A stretch of 64,000 bases of DNA, taken from NCBI GenBank assembly GCA_023229525.1, contig JALNZC010000014.1, positions 23,903-87,902 on the forward strand, read 5' to 3'. Shown here in pieces: positions 59,612 through 64,000 of this stretch (positions are counted from its first letter, which is position 1; the number at the start of each line of letters is the position of its first letter). The DNA comes from Bacteroidales bacterium. Its GTDB lineage: Bacteria > Bacteroidota > Bacteroidia > Bacteroidales > FEN-979. The notes under the pieces were generated by a model, which was given only the letters and a program-made list of their open reading frames with translations, did not search any database and was not told where the DNA came from. The translations under genes and the position numbers were made by a program.

Positions 59612-60031
59612 TTACTCCTTTTTATTTCGTGGTCTGAGTTGGCACATACATGATCCGGATAACTTTTCACTTTTATCGATGATCAAAGGCATTTCATCCT
59701 GTTCCCATTCCACCAATCCGCCAGCCAGGTTGGCTATTCTGTTGACAAACCCTTTTTCCATGAGCAGCCTTACTGCCTCCTTGCTGTGCAATCCGGCAGC
59801 ATCGGCAAAAATCATGGGTTTATCTTTTGGTAATTGTTCATAAGTTTCGCCAAGTATGCTGAATGGGCAATAGATCACTTCCGGAACGCCGAACATCTTA
59901 AACCGGCTTAGCACCTCTTCGCGAACGTCGATGATTACCGCTCCTTTCTGACATATGTTAAATGCCTGTTTTGGCGTAAGGTTAAAGACATCGCCACTGT
60001 AAAATCCGGTATTTTGGAACATTGCATCCAT
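59612..60031 (-). CDS. Rhodanese-like domain protein without catalytic Cys
   Basis: A 139-residue rhodanese fold (AVIIDVREEVLSRF, VIYCPFSILGETYEQLP, NLAGGLVEWEQDEMPL). The active loop that normally reads C-x5-R/S has MIFADAAGLHSKEA, so the catalytic Cys is absent. It has CMCQLRP at the C-terminus and one Cys in IYCP. Start 60031 (MDAMFQ) gives a two-base gap after arsG. Related proteins sit beside arsEFG genes. It may bind rather than transfer sulfur or arsenic. Confidence 0.75.
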   Translation of the reverse strand: MDAMFQNTGFYSGDVFNLTPKQAFNICQKGAVIIDVREEVLSRFKMFGVPEVIYCPFSILGETYEQLPKDKPMIFADAAGLHSKEAVRLLMEKGFVNRIANLAGGLVEWEQDEMPLIIDKSEKLSGSCMCQLRPRNKKE

Positions 60032-60033
60032 GG

Positions 60034-60735
60034 TTAAACGAAAAATATTACAATGTAATAGACACCCACCAGGATAAACAAAACCGCCACCACCCTCCGG
60101 AACCACAGTTCGAAGGTTTTGATCTGGTTGTACAGTTTCCCGACATTGCCCATGGCAAATGCAAGTAACCAGGCAAAAATGATTACAGGCAAACCGGTTG
60201 CAATGGCAAAAACAACCGGTAAAAACAAACCACTGGCACTGTTTATGGTGATGGGGATCAGCATGGCGAAATATAGTACGCCGCTGTACGGACAAAACGC
60301 CATGGCGAAGACCATTCCCAGCAGTAAGGTACCCCAATAGCTGCGTTTGCTATGTTCTCCCATCTTTTCTGTCAGACCTGAAAATCCGGGAAATTTCATC
60401 TTGATGAAATCAAGCATAAAAAGCCCTATGATGATCAGTAATGGTCCCAGTAATTTCTCCCCCCATCCCTGAAATAGCATGGAAACATGCATTTTACTGG
60501 CTCCCAAAAACAAGATAACCCCTAATCCGGTATATGAGATAGCACGCCCAAGCGTATAAACCAACCCTTTCAGAAAGACACGTCTTCGATCTTCAATATC
60601 GCGGCTGATAAAACCGATGGCTGAAATGTTAGTTGCCAATGGACATGGACTGATAGCAGTAATCAGGCCCAGGATAAATGCAGTGAGGGTAGCATACTGA
60701 GAGTTTTCCAAAATAGTTTGTAACCAGGATCCCAT
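60034..60735 (-). CDS. arsG: ArsG-family permease (DsbD-like membrane protein)
   Basis: Six-helix membrane protein of the DsbD/CcdA transmembrane class with membrane cysteines in ITAISPCPLATNISA and AFCPYSGVLYF, as in ArsG of the Bacteroides vulgatus ars operon, which with ArsE and ArsF protects against trivalent aromatic arsenicals. The Met at 60735 is preferred; an upstream Met at 60765 would translate the heptamer array (IFKFSNLQ). Confidence 0.85.
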   Translation of the reverse strand: MGSWLQTILENSQYATLTAFILGLITAISPCPLATNISAIGFISRDIEDRRRVFLKGLVYTLGRAISYTGLGVILFLGASKMHVSMLFQGWGEKLLGPLLIIIGLFMLDFIKMKFPGFSGLTEKMGEHSKRSYWGTLLLGMVFAMAFCPYSGVLYFAMLIPITINSASGLFLPVVFAIATGLPVIIFAWLLAFAMGNVGKLYNQIKTFELWFRRVVAVLFILVGVYYIVIFFV

Positions 60736-60770
60736 TTGAAGATTTGAAAATTTGAAAATATACAAATTTG
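60736..60770. repeat. Short array (TTTGAAGAT/TTTGAAAAT) before arsG
   Basis: Four imperfect octamers directly adjoining the arsG start codon. Confidence 0.65.
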
Positions 60771-60801
60771 AGAATTCAATAATTAGCTGAGATTAGGTTG
60801 A

Positions 60802-61233
60802 TTATTTCATTAATTCCTCAACCGCTTTTTTGATCTCCGCTCTCAGTTTGGCAGGGTTGTCGTTTGCATACATAAATCCCTTGTCGGTAAGGTCGATTCG
60901 TTTGTCCCCCGAAATCACGATCAGGGTCTGACCTTCGATTTTATACTTTGCCCCGATCGCTTCACCCTCTTTTTCATCAAGGTTGACTCCTTTAAATACG
61001 ATTTCACCATTTTTTACCTGTATGGGAAATTGAGTTTCAACGGCCTCCTTCGAAACTTTTTCAACATTGTTGCAAGTCATGCAACGGCGCGTAAAATGGA
61101 AATAGTAAACCTCGACCTTTTTTTCAGGGGCCAGCGATGAAGTCCAGGTTAAATCTTTTGAAGTGTTCCCTGTGAAGGCATAAATGCCGGTTATTATAAT
61201 GAGCAACACCAAAAAACTGATAATTTTTTTCAT
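60802..61233 (-). CDS. arsF: ArsF-family protein
   Basis: A 143-residue exported or anchored protein (signal anchor about residues 4-22) with a thioredoxin-like region holding CMTC (FHFTRRCMTCNNVEK) and VVISGDKRIDL. Matches ArsF of arsEFG loci, thought to pass electrons with ArsE and ArsG for reduction of nitroaromatic arsenicals or for export of trivalent ones. Confidence 0.82.
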   Translation of the reverse strand: MKKIISFLVLLIIITGIYAFTGNTSKDLTWTSSLAPEKKVEVYYFHFTRRCMTCNNVEKVSKEAVETQFPIQVKNGEIVFKGVNLDEKEGEAIGAKYKIEGQTLIVISGDKRIDLTDKGFMYANDNPAKLRAEIKKAVEELMK

Positions 61234-61240
61234 ATCGGAT

Positions 61241-61474
61241 TTATTTGATTAATAAGTTTTTGATCTCTTCGGATGAGGGAATCCGGCCTGAAAGTAGTAC
61301 CTTACCGTCAACAACCAGGGCCGGCATGGATAAAATGCCATATTTAATGATCTCCAGGATGTCTTCCACTTTTGTAACCGTAGCATCAATTCCATTCTTT
61401 TCCACAACCTCGCGGGTGAGTTTATCAAGCGTTTTACAATTGGGACACCCCGTCCCCAAAATCTTAATTTCCAT
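61241..61474 (-). CDS. arsE: ArsE-type small thioredoxin
   Basis: A 77-residue redox protein of the MTH895/TM0996 type with active site GTGCPNCKTL, cis-Pro LSMPALVVDG and GRIPSSEEIKNLL. It precedes arsF by seven bases. Its position in the arsE-arsF-arsG order supports the name. Confidence 0.85.
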   Translation of the reverse strand: MEIKILGTGCPNCKTLDKLTREVVEKNGIDATVTKVEDILEIIKYGILSMPALVVDGKVLLSGRIPSSEEIKNLLIK

Positions 61475-61479
61475 CGGTA

Positions 61480-61500
61480 AATTTTCAAATCTTCAAATCA
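61480..61500. repeat. Short TTTCAAAT/CTTCAAAT array at the end of hgcB
   Basis: Two to three units between arsE and hgcB, overlapping the hgcB stop codon (read as TGA within TTTGAAGATTTGA). Confidence 0.55.
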
Positions 61501-61794
61501 ACAGCAACTCCCCCCAGTGCTGCAATCACATGACGGTTCCGTATTTTGCAGTATTCCATTGATGATCCCGGCGGCACAGCCTACTCCCGATTTCACAGTG
61601 ATGGCCCCTTCCGGACAATTCTTCGCACAGGCTCCGCATTCCATGCAGAGATCCCTGTTGCGGATGACCGCTTTTCTATCTGCAATTTCAAAAACTGCAT
61701 GGGGACAAACAATGGTGCACATACGGCAACCGTTGCACTTTTCTGTATCCAGTTCCAGCGTCACAACACCGGGTAGATAAACGAATCTGTTCAT
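61498..61794 (-). CDS. hgcB: Mercury-methylation ferredoxin HgcB
   Basis: A 98-residue 2[4Fe-4S] ferredoxin: CNGCRMCTIVCPHAVF and CMECGACAKNCPEGAI. The distinctive HgcB features are the N-terminal extension (FVYLPGVVTLELDTEKC) and the vicinal C-terminal cysteines (TGGSCC), which are thought to deliver Hg(II) to HgcA. The ATG at 61794 overlaps the hgcA stop (ATGA); the longer reading frame from 61821 would overlap hgcA for no reason. Confidence 0.94.
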   Translation of the reverse strand: MNRFVYLPGVVTLELDTEKCNGCRMCTIVCPHAVFEIADRKAVIRNRDLCMECGACAKNCPEGAITVKSGVGCAAGIINGILQNTEPSCDCSTGGSCC

Positions 61795-62834
61795 AGGACA
61801 ATAAATCTGGTTAATATCCATCCGGCCAGACCCAGGGAGGCCATGGTAATCTGGACCGGTAAAGCTGTTTTCATCTCTTTTTTAACCCCGGATAGAGAGG
61901 TAAACGTGGAAGAGCCGGTAAAATTCATGGCCATGAACGACGACAGGGCGCCAATCATCAGGAACCATGATATCATTTCTGTTGCACTTGTTCCGAGCAT
62001 ACCGGCAAAAGCAAGAAGGATCGCTACAAACCATCCAGTAGTTAACCCTTTCCATGAGAAGCGGCGAAACGGAAGCCAGGGTAAAAGCGCAGGAGCGAGA
62101 ACACAGCCTGTCAGGTAACCGGCATATAGGTTTACGATACTCTTCCACCCCGGATTGAGGACCAGGTCAGTCGAATAACCTCCGGGTTTAAATCCTGAGA
62201 GCAGAAGGAAGGCCACAGGCACAAGCAGCATGTAATATTTTCCGTAAAATATATCGACCGGGATCAGCTTCAACCTTTCAACCAGCGGGAACGTCACCCG
62301 TCGCATGTCATCTGTTGCTTTAAGTCCGGACTCGAGAAAATCTTTGATATCACTTGCTTTCACAGGACCATAGATCACGGTGAATCCGGTCATCCTTTTC
62401 ACTTCATGGGCAGCCACACCGGTAGCGCTGAGTTGCGGCAGGATGATCTTTCGGTGGTCAACCACCTTATCGAGGTGATGGATCCTAATGCGACGTACCA
62501 CCTCCTTTGTGCTGAACGTGCCTTTCCCGGCGGCACACCAGACATTGATCCCCTTGGTATCGAGGACAAGTATCCAGGCATCCAGCCCTGCAAGCGCCCT
62601 CCTGAGGTGATCGAAAGTCAACTTGAAATTTGCAGTCACAAAAACCCGTGAACTCCTATCAGGAGTACCTACTGCATAGAGTCCGGGCAAAATCCTGTAT
62701 TTCATCCTTCCCACCGACCAGCGCACCTTCAGTGTTTCCAACCGGTCACGTCTGCTCCACGTCGTCGAGACAACCGGAACAACCCCTGTTCCCGTCTGTA
62801 CCTCTCCGGTAATAAAGTCTTTTACAGTATTCAT
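61791..62834 (-). CDS. hgcA: Mercury-methylating corrinoid protein HgcA
   Basis: Corrinoid protein that transfers a methyl group to Hg(II), giving methylmercury. The cap-helix motif NVWCAAGK lies at about residues 97-104, with Cys100 as the lower cobalt ligand. N-terminal SRRDRLETLKVRW and AGLDAWILVLDTKGINVWC and PQLSATGVAAHEVKRMTGF fit the CdhD-like corrinoid-binding domain, and about five membrane helices fill residues 200-347. The Met at 62834 is chosen; a TTG at 62840 lies in a tandem array. First gene of the hgcAB-arsEFG-arsDA operon, behind an ArsR-type operator. Confidence 0.96.
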   Translation of the reverse strand: MNTVKDFITGEVQTGTGVVPVVSTTWSRRDRLETLKVRWSVGRMKYRILPGLYAVGTPDRSSRVFVTANFKLTFDHLRRALAGLDAWILVLDTKGINVWCAAGKGTFSTKEVVRRIRIHHLDKVVDHRKIILPQLSATGVAAHEVKRMTGFTVIYGPVKASDIKDFLESGLKATDDMRRVTFPLVERLKLIPVDIFYGKYYMLLVPVAFLLLSGFKPGGYSTDLVLNPGWKSIVNLYAGYLTGCVLAPALLPWLPFRRFSWKGLTTGWFVAILLAFAGMLGTSATEMISWFLMIGALSSFMAMNFTGSSTFTSLSGVKKEMKTALPVQITMASLGLAGWILTRFIVL

Positions 62835-62886
62835 CTTCAAATCATTACATTTTCAAATTATCAAATCTTCAAATTATCAAATTGTT
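62832..62886. repeat. Tandem array (TTTCAAATTAT/CTTCAAAT) in the hgcA leader
   Basis: About five imperfect units between the operator/promoter and the hgcA start, so the array is transcribed as the 5' leader of the operon. Confidence 0.7.
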
Positions 62887-62895
62887 TTTTTGTCG

Positions 62896-62936
62896 CAAAT
62901 ATACGTTATATTTTTAAATAACGTAATAATACGTTA
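62896..62936 (-). promoter_or_regulatory. ars operator/promoter B (hgcA operon)
   Basis: -7 box TATATTTG at 62896-62903 on the minus strand and the palindrome TAACGTAATAATACGTTA at 62919-62936, 15 bases upstream. This is identical in sequence and spacing to 57489-57529. The leader before hgcA is about 60 bases. Confidence 0.8.
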
Positions 62937-63091
62937 AGATTTAGTCCAAATTTTTGATCAAAGACCGCGCAATCGTTTTTTCTAAATAATGGGAAACAGC
63001 CACGAGAAAAGTTGCGGAAGTCAAATCCTCCCTTGATGCAACCTTTTCCTGTTCCCGGTTGTCTACAGGGTCAGTAAACATATGTAATGAT

Positions 63092-63670
63092 ATGAAAACA
63101 AATTCCGATTCCAGGGATCCCTTAAGAGGGTTTACAGGCAAGATCGGCGACTCCGGCATGTACAGGCGCGTGGTGAATGGCAAAGTAATCATCCAGACGT
63201 GTCCAAGGAAAAAAAAGAATAAAAACAAAAATGCCGGGGATCATTGGTCGGATCAGAATAAGCGTTTCCATCAAGCTATTCAATGGGCTTCGATAATAGT
63301 GAGGAATGATGAGATCAAAGCGTTGTACGCCGGTGTCGCAAGGGGATCTAACAGCGCCAATACGATGGCGATAAAGGATTACCTGCGTCCCGCGGTCATC
63401 GGGGCGGTGCTTACGACCGGATACCAGGGCAGGGCCGGCTACGGAATTCTGATCCGGGTGGAAAATATAGTGCCTGTCAAGACGGTTACTGTCACTATCG
63501 AAAGTGTAACCGGTGAACGTATTGAATCGGGGCCGGCAACCAGGCAGCTCTCCGGTTCAGAGTGGAAATATATAACTACATGTGCCAACCCATCTTACCG
63601 TGGCTCACTTCTTCGCATCAGCGCCTGCGACCTGCCCGGACACACCGTGGAATGGACTAGGGTACTCTGA
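63092..63670 (+). CDS. Hypothetical protein, possibly DUF6266-like
   Basis: A 192-residue protein, no signal peptide, with a basic cluster (CPRKKKNKNKNAGDHWS) and a beta-rich second half. The GFTGKIGDSGMYRRVVNGKV start and a Q-x-F helix recall the DUF6266 family, but I am not sure. Its codon use and higher GC differ from the ars genes. A TTG-started extension to 63059 is possible but not preferred. Function is unknown. Confidence 0.5.
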   Translation: MKTNSDSRDPLRGFTGKIGDSGMYRRVVNGKVIIQTCPRKKKNKNKNAGDHWSDQNKRFHQAIQWASIIVRNDEIKALYAGVARGSNSANTMAIKDYLRPAVIGAVLTTGYQGRAGYGILIRVENIVPVKTVTVTIESVTGERIESGPATRQLSGSEWKYITTCANPSYRGSLLRISACDLPGHTVEWTRVL

Positions 63671-63710
63671 TTCTTAGCCTTAACCAGTACTATATTTATG
63701 TCAGGACCAC

Positions 63711-63740
63711 CTCCCGAACAGGTGAGGAGCAGCTCGGGAG
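63711..63740 (+). terminator. Possible terminator hairpin after the 63092 gene
   Basis: CTCCCGA and TCGGGAG enclose a 16-base loop, 40 bases after the stop. No long T-run follows, so a weak call. Confidence 0.35.
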
Positions 63741-63743
63741 CAC

Positions 63744-63947
63744 CTTAATCCTTACTTAATGCTTATTTGAAGCTTAATTGAGGCTTAATTAATGCTTACT
63801 TAATGATTAGCTGGAGATCGGAGCCGATTTAAATACCGGTACTAAACTTCCAACGAGGGAAATCCTGTTGTCCAAATTTTAACTCCGCACCTTTCCCCTG
63901 TTCCCTTTAAAATTCCCGGCGTTCACTTAAAATTCCCCGGCGTTCGT
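63744..63947. repeat. Degenerate TTAATGCTTA array and two 20-bp direct repeats
   Basis: 63744-63810 repeats TTAATGCTTA/TTAATTGAGGC-like units about five times. 63907-63926 and 63927-63947 are adjoining direct repeats of TTAAAATTCCCGGCGTTCAC with small changes. No gene is seen from 63671 to the window end. Confidence 0.6.
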
Positions 63948-64000
63948 TTGAATGATTCATTTGCCTCTCCCGGACAAGCTACCTTTGAAAAAGGATCTTG

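Overview
This window is a stretch of chromosome from an anaerobic member of the Bacteroidetes, probably Bacteroidales-like. Many genes start just behind the Bacteroidetes -7 box TAnnTTTG and lack a Shine-Dalgarno sequence. The gene content fits: a TonB-dependent receptor with a carboxypeptidase-D-like N-terminus, a six-domain ribosomal protein S1, MqnA of the futalosine menaquinone pathway, the [FeFe]-hydrogenase maturase HydE, and a cobalamin riboswitch in front of a BtuG-like lipoprotein. There are no rRNA or tRNA genes, no CRISPR array and no complete insertion sequence.

Layout. 1-15 kb is mostly housekeeping: yidC (partial), mqnA, a TonB receptor, the DUF1573-yajC-ybbR-coaE operon, aroK, rlmD-hydE, a YchF-like GTPase/ATPase, rpsA-rnz and the riboswitch/btuG unit. 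16-22 kb holds an operon of a DUF1338 (HglS-type) protein, an alpha/beta-hydrolase lipoprotein and a YdiJ-type FAD/Fe-S dehydrogenase, which together suggest 2-oxoadipate to D-2-hydroxyglutarate to 2-oxoglutarate. 22-32 kb has lplA, a lipid A acyltransferase, an aconitase-family/isocitrate dehydrogenase operon, cca, a pRiA4b ORF-3-like gene, miaA and a BadF-type kinase. 32.5-49.2 kb is a sulfur/redox island: an FNR-like regulator with N-terminal cysteines, a NifX-like protein, a class V aminotransferase (cysteine desulfurase-like), DsrE2, TusA, an MvhD-like protein, two HdrA-like flavoproteins (one with an inserted GltD-type domain), a QmoC-like membrane subunit, tethered thioredoxin, a half-size TauE, a secreted DsrE, a second thioredoxin-like protein and small membrane proteins. 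49.3-51.4 kb is an ECF sigma/anti-sigma/Spy-like envelope unit.

51.5-62.9 kb is an arsenic/mercury island on the minus strand made of two operons. One has a Cys-tailed exported protein, a MacB-type ABC transporter, arsR, arsC, a four-helix-bundle gene and acr3. The other reads hgcA-hgcB-arsE-arsF-arsG-rhodanese-arsD-arsA. HgcA (NVWCAAGK cap-helix motif) and HgcB are the corrinoid protein and ferredoxin needed for mercury methylation. Both operons start from promoters with the same 18-bp palindrome, TAACGTAATAATACGTTA, at the same distance from the -7 box, which suggests that one ArsR-family repressor controls arsenic resistance and mercury methylation together.

The window is also full of short tandem arrays with 7-8 bp units (words such as ATCCTGT, TTCAAAT, CCTTCAAT, GTGAGTTA, GACGAAA, GATTTAC). 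They sit between genes, at the edges of genes, and in three places in frame inside genes. Two small genes for four-helix-bundle (23S rRNA intervening-sequence type) proteins are each bracketed by inverted copies of one array type, so each gene could lie in the loop of a long RNA hairpin. This gene-plus-inverted-arrays unit, the hgcAB/ars co-regulon and the Hdr/Qmo-TusA-DsrE island are the three parts most worth following up.
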